Positions 52,177 through 61,146 are shown, counted from the stretch's first letter. The stretch: 64,000 nucleotides of DNA from Flavobacterium sp. ALD4 (GCF_002836475.1 NZ_PJBJ01000030.1:930001-994000), one strand, 5' to 3'. The notes: generated by a model from the letters alone, not told the origin. Program-made: numbers and translations.

Positions 52177-54048
52177 ATGGGAAAGTCCTTAGAGGAAGTA
52201 AACGAATCGGTTTCGACTCTAAATAAGAAGTCAGCTTTTAGGAAAATATTAGCTTTTTTCGGTCCTGCATACTTGATTAGCGTAGGATATATGGACCCGG
52301 GAAACTGGGCGACTGATCTTGCAGGAGGTAGCCAATTTGGGTATTCGTTACTTTGGGTTTTATTGATGAGTAACATCATGGCTTTGTTGCTTCAAAGTTT
52401 AAGTGCGCGATTAGGAATTGTTACCCAGCGTGATTTAGCTCAGGCTTCGCGGGAAACATATTCGCGATTTATCAATTACATTCTTTACTTTTTGGCTGAA
52501 GTTGCCATTGCCGCCTGTGATCTTGCTGAAGTGTTAGGAATGGCAATTGGTATAAATCTATTGTTTGGTATCCCGCTTATTGAAGGAGTAATTATTACGG
52601 TATTGGACACGTTCCTGTTGCTGTTCTTGATCAATAAAGGTATCCGAAAAATGGAAGCTTTTATCATAGTACTGGTTATGGTAATAGGGGTTTCTTTTAT
52701 TTTTGAAATGATTTTTGCACAGCCTGATATGGGGGATGTGATTTATGGTTTAATTCCTTCTATGCCTAACGAAACAGCATTATACATTGCAATTGGTATT
52801 ATAGGGGCTACCGTGATGCCACATAATTTATATCTGCATTCTTCATTGGTGCAAACCAGAAAATTTGACAGAACTACGGCAGGTATAAAGCAGGCTTTAA
52901 AATATAATTTTATTGATTCGACGATTGCATTGAATTTGGCTTTTTTTGTAAATGCGTCGATATTAATTTTGGCTGCTGCCACCTTCTATAAAGTGGGAAT
53001 GTATGAAGTTGCCGAAATTCAAGATGCGCATAAGTTTTTAGCTCCATTATTAGGGACTAAATGGGCATCTATTTTATTCGCCGTAGCCTTGATCGCTGCA
53101 GGACAAAGTTCGACGATAACAGGAACGTTAGCCGGTCAAATTATCATGGAAGGTTATCTTAATTTAAGGATTCAGCCTTGGGTGCGCAGAATAATCACTC
53201 GACTGATTGCCATTATTCCGGCAGTTGTCGTAATTAGTATCTTTGGGGAAGGGGTGACAGGGAAATTATTGATTTTGAGTCAGGTGATTTTGAGTTTGCA
53301 ACTGGGTTTTGCCATTATTCCGCTGATTCATTTTGTAAGTGATAAATCTAAAATGCGGGGGTTTCATATTAGTAGAACAACACAAGTAGCATCCTGGATT
53401 GTGGCTTCTATTATTGTGGCACTGAATGGGAAATTAGTTTATGATGAAATAAGCGGTTGGTTAGAAGCTTCAGAAAACCCTATTCTTTTATGGCTTACGG
53501 TTGTTCCATTGGCATTAAGTTTCTTGATATTATTACTGTACATTGTGTTTAAGCCGTTTGTAACGAAGTCAAAAATCACAGTTCAAAACCATTCGCCACA
53601 TAATTTAAAGCTGAAATTTTCTAAATCAGAAAGCTATGCTAAAAAAGATATTGCCGTTTCTGTTGATTTCTCATCTGCTGATGAAATCGCATTGAATAGC
53701 GCCTTTGAATTAGGGGGTACAGCAGCTAACTATACGTTGATTCATGTAGTAGAAACGGTTGGTGCAATGATTTATGGGGAGAATATTGATGATCATGAAA
53801 CATCAGTCGATGAAAAATTATTGGAAAAGTACAAAGTGATTCTGTCAGAAAAAGGCTTTAAAGTAACCATTCAACTGGGCTTTGGTAAGCCAAATAAAGT
53901 AATACCGGAGATTATCAATGAAGGAAATTTTGATGTTTTGGTCATGGGAACCCACGGTCATACTGGATTCAAAGATTTAGTTTTTGGAACTACCGTTGAC
54001 AAATTGCGACACAAGATTTCTATTCCATTGTTGATCGTAAAAAATTAA
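52177..54048 (+). CDS. mntH: Nramp divalent metal transporter fused to a universal stress protein domain
   Basis: A 623-residue inner-membrane protein. Residues about 25-455 are an Nramp transporter with eleven hydrophobic segments: VGYMDPGNWATDLAGGSQFG (metal-binding D-P-G-N of segment 1) and GATVMPHNLYLHSSLVQTR (M-P-H of segment 6) are intact. These residues select Mn2+ or Fe2+ over Ca2+. A cytosolic UspA-like domain follows at about 470-623, ending GTHGHTGFKDLVFGTTVDKL, with the G-x2-G-x9-G(S/T) type nucleotide loop. The fusion is longer than the E. coli protein (412 residues). It leads a group with mntR-type and ZIP genes and diverges from a TonB receptor. Confidence 0.93.
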   Translation: MGKSLEEVNESVSTLNKKSAFRKILAFFGPAYLISVGYMDPGNWATDLAGGSQFGYSLLWVLLMSNIMALLLQSLSARLGIVTQRDLAQASRETYSRFINYILYFLAEVAIAACDLAEVLGMAIGINLLFGIPLIEGVIITVLDTFLLLFLINKGIRKMEAFIIVLVMVIGVSFIFEMIFAQPDMGDVIYGLIPSMPNETALYIAIGIIGATVMPHNLYLHSSLVQTRKFDRTTAGIKQALKYNFIDSTIALNLAFFVNASILILAAATFYKVGMYEVAEIQDAHKFLAPLLGTKWASILFAVALIAAGQSSTITGTLAGQIIMEGYLNLRIQPWVRRIITRLIAIIPAVVVISIFGEGVTGKLLILSQVILSLQLGFAIIPLIHFVSDKSKMRGFHISRTTQVASWIVASIIVALNGKLVYDEISGWLEASENPILLWLTVVPLALSFLILLLYIVFKPFVTKSKITVQNHSPHNLKLKFSKSESYAKKDIAVSVDFSSADEIALNSAFELGGTAANYTLIHVVETVGAMIYGENIDDHETSVDEKLLEKYKVILSEKGFKVTIQLGFGKPNKVIPEIINEGNFDVLVMGTHGHTGFKDLVFGTTVDKLRHKISIPLLIVKN

Positions 54049-54060
54049 AATAATAAGGAG

Positions 54061-54135
54061 CCTAATCCCGCTATCCGCTTTATCTTTATTTTTTTAAAGA
54101 AAAAAATAAAGGATGCCGCTATTATCGGGGCTAAA
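54061..54135. repeat. REP-like palindromic element
   Basis: CTTTATTTTTTT and AAAAAAATAAAG form a perfect 12-base inner stem with a short loop, flanked by imperfect outer arms (TCCCGCTATCCGCT and GATGCCGCTATTATCGGGG). I recall similar CCCGCTATCCGCT...GCCGCTA..ATCGGGG elements in Flavobacterium genomes. It sits between mntH and the regulator and may lower read-through. Confidence 0.6.
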
Positions 54136-54147
54136 ACATATATATAA

Positions 54148-54795
54148 ATGACATTCTCAGAAGAAAATTATCTTAAAGGCATCTATCATCTCACAGTGGT
54201 TTCCAACGCCGAAGTGAGTACCAATGCCATTGCCGAAATGATGGACACAAAAGCGTCCTCCGTCACCGACATGCTCAAGAAATTAGCCGAAAAAGATTTG
54301 GTAAATTATGTAAAATATCGTGGAGTTTCCCTGACAGAGCGGGGCAAGTTAGCGGCTAAAATGATTGTTAGAAAGCACCGGCTTTGGGAAGTTTTCTTGG
54401 TAGAAAAATTAGATTTTTCTTGGGACGAGGTACATGAAATCGCAGAACAATTAGAACATATAAAATCAGAAAAACTGATTAATAAACTGGATGATTTTTT
54501 AGGAAATCCTACTGAAGATCCTCACGGCGATCCCATTCCGAATGCTGAAGGACAAATTTTAAAAATTGATAAGCAATTACTTTCGGAACTGGCCGAGAAT
54601 CAAAAAGGGATTTGTGTGGGAGTGAAAGATACTTCATCAGAGTTCTTGAAATATTTAGACAAACAAGGAATCGCTTTGGGCTCTATAATAGAGGTAGTAA
54701 GTAAAGAAAGTTTTGATTTGTCCGTAAAAATAAAAGTGGATGACGAGAGTTTATCGATTTCAAATAAAATAGCAAGTAATTTATATATCAAATAA
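54148..54795 (+). CDS. DtxR/MntR-family metal-dependent transcriptional regulator
   Basis: A 215-residue metalloregulator. The winged helix is at about 5-65 (STNAIAEMMDTKASSVTDML, then LVNYVKYRGVSLTERGKLAA). The dimerisation and metal-binding domain is at about 66-140 (MIVRKHRLWEVFLVEKL, DEVHEIAEQLEHIKSEKL, NPTEDPHGDPIPN), with Glu/His metal ligands. A C-terminal SH3-like (FeoA) domain follows at about 145-215. Family members repress uptake genes when Mn2+ or Fe2+ is plentiful. It lies between mntH and a ZIP gene, 2 bases from the latter, and is the likely ligand of the dyad at 52123-52137. Confidence 0.9.
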   Translation: MTFSEENYLKGIYHLTVVSNAEVSTNAIAEMMDTKASSVTDMLKKLAEKDLVNYVKYRGVSLTERGKLAAKMIVRKHRLWEVFLVEKLDFSWDEVHEIAEQLEHIKSEKLINKLDDFLGNPTEDPHGDPIPNAEGQILKIDKQLLSELAENQKGICVGVKDTSSEFLKYLDKQGIALGSIIEVVSKESFDLSVKIKVDDESLSISNKIASNLYIK

Positions 54796-54797
54796 TT

Positions 54798-55616
54798 ATG
54801 TTTCAATTTATAGTTGATTATTTCACAAGCATTGACCCAATATTAGCCGCTTTATATGCTAGTTTATTCACCTGGTTTCTAACGGCTTTAGGGGCGTCTT
54901 TCGTTTTTATGTTTAAAACCATGAACCGTGTGGTGCTTGATGGAATGCTCGGGTTTACCGGAGGTGTAATGGTTGCAGCCAGTTTTTGGAGTTTATTGGC
55001 TCCAGCCATAGAAATGACCGGCGGGGAAGGTTTTGCTAAAGTGATGCCGGCATCCATTGGTTTTTTCCTTGGTGCCTTGTTTATTTTTGGGATTGATAAA
55101 GTATTGCCCCATCTTCATATCAATTTTAAAGTCAGCGAAGGAATTAAATCACCATGGCAACGAACTACCTTGTTGGTTTCGGCAATTACACTGCACAATA
55201 TTCCGGAAGGATTGGCTGTTGGAGTTCTTTTTGGTGGAGTGGCAGCTGGTATTCCGGAAGCTTCTATTGCAGGAGCAATTACATTAGCTATTGGGATTGG
55301 AATTCAGAATTTTCCAGAAGGAATTGCCGTAGCAATGCCGTTGCGACGTATGGGGATGAGTAGATCGAAAAGTTTTATGTACGGACAAGGATCAGCTTTA
55401 GTTGAGCCTGTTGCAGCTGTTTTAGGGGCTTTTGCAGTCACTTTTTTCACCCCAATTTTACCGTATGCTTTGGCTTTTGCCGCAGGCGCAATGATTTTTG
55501 TGGTAGTAGAAGAAGTAATCCCAGAAACGCAACAGGATAAAAACACCGATATTGCTACGATGGGATTTATTGGCGGATTTATTGTCATGATGGTTTTGGA
55601 TGTGGCTCTCGGGTAG
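54798..55616 (+). CDS. ZIP family divalent metal transporter
   Basis: A 272-residue inner-membrane protein with eight hydrophobic segments. The binuclear metal centre motifs are LHNIPEGLAVGVLFGG (segment 4, H-N-x-P-E-G) and IGIQNFPEGIAVAMPLRRMG (segment 5, Q-N-x-P-E-G), as in ZupT and related ZIPs; a His-bearing loop DKVLPHLHINF lies between segments 3 and 4. The Gln in place of His in segment 5 is common in ZupT-like proteins. It starts 2 bases after the regulator gene and probably imports zinc, iron or manganese. Confidence 0.92.
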   Translation: MFQFIVDYFTSIDPILAALYASLFTWFLTALGASFVFMFKTMNRVVLDGMLGFTGGVMVAASFWSLLAPAIEMTGGEGFAKVMPASIGFFLGALFIFGIDKVLPHLHINFKVSEGIKSPWQRTTLLVSAITLHNIPEGLAVGVLFGGVAAGIPEASIAGAITLAIGIGIQNFPEGIAVAMPLRRMGMSRSKSFMYGQGSALVEPVAAVLGAFAVTFFTPILPYALAFAAGAMIFVVVEEVIPETQQDKNTDIATMGFIGGFIVMMVLDVALG

Positions 55617-55680
55617 GAAGCTCTAGTCTTTATTAATTTCTATTGAAAGAAAGCTTAGATTTACCTTTTAAATATAGCAT

Positions 55681-56097
55681 ATGAAAAAGTCAGTACTATT
55701 CCTTTTTATCTTTATCAGCAGTTTTGCTTTCGCGCAAAGTTCAAAATCTCAAAGGGTCAAATACGTAAAAGTCATTCAAAAAGTGTGTTCCAATCAAAAA
55801 GGAGTTCAGCTGGTTTTAAAAGAGGTGCTTTCAGACTCCCGGTGTCCTGAAGGAGTTAGATGTATTTGGGTGGGGGAAATTAAAGTGGTTGTATCTGTTT
55901 ATGAGGGCAAAAAACTGATTAAAGAGGAAGAATTAGTCGTTTCCGAAAAAAACGATCAAATAAACAAAGAATGGTTTATGAATTACCTACCTCGGAGTCA
56001 AAAAAACATAAAGAGTATCAATGTTGTACCTTACCCAAAAGAGGGTGTTAAAATTGACCCTAAAGCGTACTATATAAAAATAGGGTATAGCAAATAG
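55681..56097 (+). CDS. exported hypothetical protein with a conserved Cys pair
   Basis: A 138-residue secreted protein: signal peptide (LFIFISSFAFAQSSK), then KYVKVIQKVCSNQKGVQLVL, and VLSDSRCPEGVRCIWVGEIK near residue 55. The D-S-R-C-P-x4-C-x-W-x-G-E block recurs in small exported proteins of Bacteroidota and Proteobacteria as far as I recall; its function is unknown. The rest is mainly beta strand. It follows the ZIP gene by 64 bases in the same direction, and its stop is two bases from the converging FeoB-associated microprotein. A metal-related job is only guilt by neighbourhood. Confidence 0.75.
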   Translation: MKKSVLFLFIFISSFAFAQSSKSQRVKYVKVIQKVCSNQKGVQLVLKEVLSDSRCPEGVRCIWVGEIKVVVSVYEGKKLIKEEELVVSEKNDQINKEWFMNYLPRSQKNIKSINVVPYPKEGVKIDPKAYYIKIGYSK

Positions 56098-56098
56098 T

Positions 56099-56227
56099 TT
56101 AGTGACATCCGCAATCTCCACTGCCACAATCTTTAGCAGATTTTTTCTTTTTGAAAAAGAATTTTTTACTTAGGAAGACTAAAGCTATTCCAAGTGCAAC
56201 AAAAGCTATTATTTCTTGAATATCCAT
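56099..56227 (-). CDS. FeoB-associated Cys-rich membrane protein
   Basis: A 42-residue protein with one membrane helix (IIAFVALGIALVFLSKKFFF), a basic cytosolic stretch (KKKKSAK) and a Cys-rich end DCGSGDCGCH. This is the layout of the FeoB-associated Cys-rich membrane proteins (PF12669), which accompany the Feo ferrous-iron system and may take over FeoC function. It lies downstream of the TonB receptor and feoB on the same strand, past a terminator at 56242-56269, so it may need read-through or its own promoter. Its size makes it easy to miss. Confidence 0.85.
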   Translation of the reverse strand: MDIQEIIAFVALGIALVFLSKKFFFKKKKSAKDCGSGDCGCH

Positions 56228-56241
56228 AGTACAAAAATAAG

Positions 56242-56269
56242 AAAAAGCAACCGAAAAAGGTTGCTTTTT
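56242..56269 (-). terminator. terminator after the FecA-like receptor gene
   Basis: AAAAAGCAACC-GAAAAA-GGTTGCTTTTT is a perfect 11-base stem flanked by A and T runs, 23 bases past the receptor stop, and could work in both directions. Confidence 0.9.
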
Positions 56270-56291
56270 AAGTTAAACTATTTAGCGGTCT

Positions 56292-58520
56292 TTAGAATTC
56301 TGCCATAATTCCGAAGTTTATTCCAAAAGGATGTCCAGGTCTTAAGCCTGCTGGAACTCTAGAAACGGCATATTCTTTGTCTAATACATTGATGACATTA
56401 CCCATTAGGCTGATGTATTCCGAGACGTGATATCTAGCTGATAAATCAATAATAAAATTAGAAGGTACTTTGTTTTGCGCAGGAATGGTTCCAGTCCCGG
56501 CAAGCGTCCTGAAGGCATCTACGTATTTACCGCTAACAGAAAAGTTGAATTTTGTAGTTTCTAAAGCGGCGGTGATTGCCAATTGATTTTTGGCGATGTA
56601 TGGAATTTCATCACCACTTTCTACTGTACCCCAAATAGAACTCTTGAAGTTGTTTTTCAATTTAGTATCAGTGAAAGTATATGATAAAGTAACGGGTAAC
56701 TTGAATCTTTTTTCCCTGTTGTCGATTACATCATAAGTCGCCAATAGCTCAATTCCTTTTACGGTAGCTGCACCCGCATTAAATAAATCGCCTGTTCCAG
56801 CGCCACCGCCAGACATAGAATCAGAACCTTGTAGATTAGAGAAATTGTTATAATATCCTATAACCTCTCCGTGTAACGCTCCTTTATCGAAACGAAAACC
56901 TAATTCTGTGTTCAAACTGTTTTCAGCATCTTCTCCTGCCTTGATTCCTGGAGGCGAAAACCCTTTGTGAACACTGGTAAATATATTGTAACCATCACTG
57001 ATTTTGTAAAGAATTCCTAAACCTGGGATCCATACGTTGGTCTTATTATTAGCTCTCGCTAAAGTTGTTCCTGCTCTAGTAACATCATTAGTTCCATAGT
57101 TCAGTGAATTTAGCTTGATGTCTTCATAACGAATGCCGGGTGTGAAAGTGAATTTATCAAAAGTTAAATTATAGAGAATATGTGCTGCAATAGCTTCTGC
57201 CTTTATAATTGAATTGGCGTCTGTGCCTGGAGTTCCATTGCTGGTTCTGTTCATTACTCCATTTTGTATAGCATATCCATCGATCCATTGGAAACGATCC
57301 TCATAATCCTCATGGTAGCGAATTCCAAAATCAATATCGTGTTTTACCTTACCAGTTTCGAAGCTGTAGTTTCCGACCGATTGAATTCCTTTAGCCTCAT
57401 ATTTGCGATTATTTGCTTTTACTAATAATGCATTGTCTATTGTGTTATTAGCACCGGATATAGCGCGGTATTCTGCATTATAAGCGGTAGGGTCTGTTAG
57501 GATGTTATTTATACTAACTTTAGAGGAACCTAATTTTAAAGCGTCTAATTTATACCAGTTTCTAGAAAATTGGTTTTTATAGGCTTTAGTGACTATGTTA
57601 AAGTTTTTGGTAGGTTTTATTAAGTGCGTTAGCATGATTTGACGGTGTTCTGCATCTATGTAATCTTCGCTAGAACCTACATATCTTCTGTAGGGACTTT
57701 TTCTATAATCGTCGTCGGTTAATCCAAGGTAGGTTTCATTCGCGAAGTCTTCGCTATATTGAATTTTAGCGGTTAACGATTGATATACTTTTGCATCAGC
57801 ATCTGAGTTAATTCTAAATTTTGCCACATAGTCGTTTCCTATGAAGCCTGTTTTTTTTGAACTATTGTCAATTGTTTTGAATCCATCTGAATTTCGATTG
57901 TTGTATTCTAAAACGTAACCATAGTTTTTATGTTGATCACCAATATTGACATAGGTTTTCTTTGTATTAAAACTTCCTATGCTAGCAGTGACACGGCCTG
58001 AAAAACGTCTTGGAATTTGAGTAGAAACCATGTTGATAGCACCTCCGGTAGTGTAGGGGCCGTATTGAATCTGGCTTCCACCTTTTAATATTTCGAAAGA
58101 TTGCATTCTGCTTACTGTTGGGAAATAATACGCTGCAGGAGCAGAGTATGGTGCTGGTGCAATAAGAACCCCATCTTCCATTAATGTTATTTTCTCGCTT
58201 CGGTTAGGGCTGGTTCCTCGCATTCCAATGTTTGGTCGTAAGCCAAAACCATCTTCTTCTTGAATAGTTAGTCCTGGTACAGTTCTTAGAATTCGAGAAA
58301 CATCATCATAGTTGAAGGTTTTTAATTCTTTTGGAGATATAAAATAAGTAGAACCTGCTTTGTTTTTGGCGTTGAATTTACTTCCTATAATTGCGTCTGT
58401 GGTAATGATTACTGCATTCAAACTTTCAATACTATCTTTTTGATTTTTTGAAAATTCTTTTTCTTGTGCAAACAAAACGGATGTAACTAATAAAGAAGCT
58501 ACAATTATATTATTCCTCAT
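56292..58520 (-). CDS. FecA-like TonB-dependent receptor
   Basis: A 742-residue outer-membrane receptor. Signal peptide IIVASLLVTSVLFAQEK. The plug has RILRTVPGLTIQEEDGFGLR, then PNIGMRGTSPNRSEKITLME and DGVLIAPAPYSAPAAYYFPT and FEILKGGSQIQYGPYTTGGA, the pattern of FecA-type ferric citrate/siderophore receptors. The barrel ends PAGLRPGHPFGINFGIMAEF with a terminal Phe. No N-terminal signalling domain or FecR/sigma pair is present. The frame extends to 58562, but the canonical promoter at 58547-58578 places transcription after that codon and before the ATG at 58520. It lies next to feoB, so an iron-chelate substrate is likely. Confidence 0.92.
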   Translation of the reverse strand: MRNNIIVASLLVTSVLFAQEKEFSKNQKDSIESLNAVIITTDAIIGSKFNAKNKAGSTYFISPKELKTFNYDDVSRILRTVPGLTIQEEDGFGLRPNIGMRGTSPNRSEKITLMEDGVLIAPAPYSAPAAYYFPTVSRMQSFEILKGGSQIQYGPYTTGGAINMVSTQIPRRFSGRVTASIGSFNTKKTYVNIGDQHKNYGYVLEYNNRNSDGFKTIDNSSKKTGFIGNDYVAKFRINSDADAKVYQSLTAKIQYSEDFANETYLGLTDDDYRKSPYRRYVGSSEDYIDAEHRQIMLTHLIKPTKNFNIVTKAYKNQFSRNWYKLDALKLGSSKVSINNILTDPTAYNAEYRAISGANNTIDNALLVKANNRKYEAKGIQSVGNYSFETGKVKHDIDFGIRYHEDYEDRFQWIDGYAIQNGVMNRTSNGTPGTDANSIIKAEAIAAHILYNLTFDKFTFTPGIRYEDIKLNSLNYGTNDVTRAGTTLARANNKTNVWIPGLGILYKISDGYNIFTSVHKGFSPPGIKAGEDAENSLNTELGFRFDKGALHGEVIGYYNNFSNLQGSDSMSGGGAGTGDLFNAGAATVKGIELLATYDVIDNREKRFKLPVTLSYTFTDTKLKNNFKSSIWGTVESGDEIPYIAKNQLAITAALETTKFNFSVSGKYVDAFRTLAGTGTIPAQNKVPSNFIIDLSARYHVSEYISLMGNVINVLDKEYAVSRVPAGLRPGHPFGINFGIMAEF

Positions 58521-58546
58521 TTTTTTATTTAAATTAATTCTGCGTG

Positions 58547-58578
58547 CAAAGGTATATTCCAAAACTTATTTAGACAAA
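58547..58578 (-). promoter_or_regulatory. promoter of the FecA-like receptor gene
   Basis: On the minus strand TTTG (58575-58578), 20 bases, then TACCTTTG (58547-58554), a full consensus match. The ATG at 58520 lies about 27 bases downstream of the -7 element. Confidence 0.8.
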
Positions 58579-58643
58579 TTAAAAATAATAAAAGTGTAAA
58601 TTTTAACGTTTGTTGATAAGTATAAAAAAGTGCTGCGGATAAA

Positions 58644-60743
58644 TTACTTTAGAATTTGATACGCAATGAGCGCTACGATGTATGCAAAGGCACTCATCAA
58701 TATAAGCTGCCCTAATGGCCACTTCCAAGAGTTGGTTTCTTTTCTCGTTATCGCAATCGTACTTGCGCACTGCAAGGCAAAAGCATAGAATAACAACAAA
58801 GAAATCCCTGAAGCAAAATTAAATATTTTCTCACCAGTTACGGGATTGACTTCTGCCGCCATTTTATTTTTTATAGTGTCTTCATTTCCAGTACTTCCTA
58901 CACTGTAAATAGTGGCTAATGTACCTACGAAGACTTCTCGCGCCGCAAAAGAGCTAATGATTGCGATTCCAATTTTCCAGTCGTACCCTAGAGGAGAAAT
59001 AGCAGGTTCAATACTTTTTCCCATGATTCCAATGTAAGAGTTCTCTAGTTTGTAAGCAGCTACTTTATTCTCTAGTTCCTCTTGTGGTAAGCCAGCGTTT
59101 TCCGTTTTTGAAAATTGTATAGCTTCTGCGTTATTGAATTTTTCCCCAGGACCATAAGAGGCCATGAACCATAGTACAATTGATATTGCTAGAATTATTT
59201 TTCCCGCGCCAAAAACAAATGCTTTTGTTTTTTCAATAACATTAAGTGCTACGTTTTTTAACATGGGCAGTTTATAGCTTGGCATTTCTACTACAAAGAA
59301 AGTTTTACACTTTATTTTCAGGATTATATTTAGAATGTAAGCTGAGAATATTGCCATTGCGAAACCGATTAGATACAGTAACATTAATGTCAATCCTTGA
59401 AGATTAAATATGCCCAAGACATACGTATCCGGAATTACTAACGCGATAATAATTGCATAAACGGGCAATCTGGCAGAACACGTTGTGAACGGAGTAACTA
59501 GAATGGTTATTAAACGCTCCTTCCAGTTTTCAATATTTCGTGTTGCCATAATTGCCGGTATAGCACAGGCTGTTCCGGAAATTAAAGGGACTACACTTTT
59601 TCCTGATAAGCCGAAATTCCGCATGATTTTATCCATTAAGAAGACCACTCTACTCATATAACCACTTTCTTCTAAAAGGGAAATAAAAAGAAACAAGAAG
59701 GCAATTTGTGGAATGAAAATCAGAATTCCTCCAATGCCGGGAATAATTCCTTGGGATACTAAATTAGTTAATACACCCGCCGGCAGTTCGTTATTTGCTA
59801 AAGTGCTTAACGAAGCAAAAGTACTGTCTATAAAATCCATTGGGACTTTGGACCATTCGAAAATAGATTGAAAGATCACAAATAAGATGACAAAGAAAAT
59901 AACATATCCCCACAGTTTGTGGGTCAACACTCGATCGAGTTTACTGCGAAAATCTTTGGCAATTGAGGCGTCTACTTTTAAGCCCTCTTTCAAGACGTCA
60001 TTAATAAATTGGTAGCGTTTAATGGTTTCTTTTTGTTGCAATCGTTTTAAATCTGAATGCGATTTAGTAAAGGAACCTTGAATCTCTTTACGTTCTAAAT
60101 TTAAGAAATTCACGTCTTGGGTGATTACCAGCCACAATTTATACAATAATTGATTAGGGAATGCTTTACGAAGGCTGTTGAAGTATTCTGGGTCTATGCT
60201 TGAGGCATTCAGACAGGGTTCCGTTGGAATGGATTTGTAGTTGACAATCAAATCTTTTAATTCATCAATACCATAGCCTTTTCGAGAACTGATCAGGGCA
60301 ATTTTTGTTTTTAGGTGCTCTTCTAAATAGGGTATATTTAAGGTAATCCCTTTATATTCCATTCTGTCAGCCATATTAATGACTAAAATGGTTGGGATTT
60401 CTAAATCTTTTATTTGGGTAAACAACAGTAAATTACGTTTCAAATTTTCTACGTCAGTAACTACGATTGCTACATCAGGATATAATTTGTCCTTTTTGTT
60501 CAGCATTAATTCAATGACAACATTTTCATCGATGGAACTGGCGTTCAGACTGTATGTACCTGGTAAATCCAGTATATTTCCTTTAACATTATTGGGTAAT
60601 TTGCAGAAACCAATTTTTTTCTCAACAGTGATTCCTGGATAATTACCAACTTGCTGATTGAGGCCGGTAAGCTGATTAAAAACCGAAGTTTTTCCTGTAT
60701 TTGGGTTGCCTATTAAAGCAATATTAATATTCTGATTAATCAT
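58644..60743 (-). CDS. feoB: ferrous iron transporter FeoB
   Basis: A 699-residue inner-membrane Fe2+ transporter. The N-terminal G-domain has GNPNTGKTSVFNQLTG (G1), ILDLPGTYSLNASS (G3) and LVINMADRM (G4, N-x-A-D). A helical GDI-like region follows. The C-terminal membrane part has two Gate motifs, with LIFIPQIAFLFLFISLLEES, SGKSVVPLISGTACAIPAIM, CSARLPVYAIIIAL and the conserved Cys. ATNA-like segments near AISPLGYDWKIGIAIISSFA and AAREVFVGTLATIYSV complete it. Its start overlaps the feoA stop by one base. The whole protein is intact. Confidence 0.96.
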   Translation of the reverse strand: MINQNINIALIGNPNTGKTSVFNQLTGLNQQVGNYPGITVEKKIGFCKLPNNVKGNILDLPGTYSLNASSIDENVVIELMLNKKDKLYPDVAIVVTDVENLKRNLLLFTQIKDLEIPTILVINMADRMEYKGITLNIPYLEEHLKTKIALISSRKGYGIDELKDLIVNYKSIPTEPCLNASSIDPEYFNSLRKAFPNQLLYKLWLVITQDVNFLNLERKEIQGSFTKSHSDLKRLQQKETIKRYQFINDVLKEGLKVDASIAKDFRSKLDRVLTHKLWGYVIFFVILFVIFQSIFEWSKVPMDFIDSTFASLSTLANNELPAGVLTNLVSQGIIPGIGGILIFIPQIAFLFLFISLLEESGYMSRVVFLMDKIMRNFGLSGKSVVPLISGTACAIPAIMATRNIENWKERLITILVTPFTTCSARLPVYAIIIALVIPDTYVLGIFNLQGLTLMLLYLIGFAMAIFSAYILNIILKIKCKTFFVVEMPSYKLPMLKNVALNVIEKTKAFVFGAGKIILAISIVLWFMASYGPGEKFNNAEAIQFSKTENAGLPQEELENKVAAYKLENSYIGIMGKSIEPAISPLGYDWKIGIAIISSFAAREVFVGTLATIYSVGSTGNEDTIKNKMAAEVNPVTGEKIFNFASGISLLLFYAFALQCASTIAITRKETNSWKWPLGQLILMSAFAYIVALIAYQILK

Positions 60744-60982
60744 TAAAGCTTGATTTTGATTAGTTCAACTTCAATCTCTTGAGCTGTTTCAACTCGAATA
60801 GCTAAATGGGAACCGTTAATGTTTAAATATAAAGGGTCTCCAAAAGGTGCGATTTGAAGCAATTCAACCGTATTTCCAGGCAAGCAGCCCATCTCGAGTA
60901 GCTTTAATGGAATGATGTCAATATCAAAATCTTTGATAATGGCTTTATCCCCTTTTTTAAGTGAATTTATCGTTGTTCGCAA
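60743..60982 (-). CDS. feoA: FeoA family protein
   Basis: A 79-residue cytosolic SH3-like protein that supports FeoB. It shows TTINSLKKGDKAIIKDFDID, LKLLEMGCLPGNTVELLQIA, PFGDPLYLNINGSHLAIRVE, the usual FeoA core. The first codon is TTG (complement of 60980-60982): a TAA lies in frame two codons upstream, and no ATG fits the family N-terminus, so TTG must be used. The stop overlaps feoB by one base. The -7 box TATTTTTG is 26 bases upstream. Confidence 0.92.
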   Translation of the reverse strand: MRTTINSLKKGDKAIIKDFDIDIIPLKLLEMGCLPGNTVELLQIAPFGDPLYLNINGSHLAIRVETAQEIEVELIKIKL

Positions 60983-61008
60983 GTCTTATTTAGATTGAAT
61001 TAATATTG

Positions 61009-61038
61009 CAAAAATACATATTTTAATACTAAAACGAA
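61009..61038 (-). promoter_or_regulatory. feoAB promoter with internal dyad
   Basis: On the minus strand TTCG (61035-61038) is followed after 18 bases by TATTTTTG (61009-61016). The spacer contains the dyad TTTTA-ATAC-TAAAA (61021-61034), placed like the operator in the receptor promoter at 52.1 kb, but AT-rich and of a different sequence. Confidence 0.5.
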
Positions 61039-61146
61039 TGTTAATTGTCACTTTTATACTGACACTCAAATAAATTAGGATCAAGCAAAAGTATTAAAGA
61101 GCTTGGTATTAAATAGTAAAAAGTTATTTACTTTCGTTTGGCAGTG

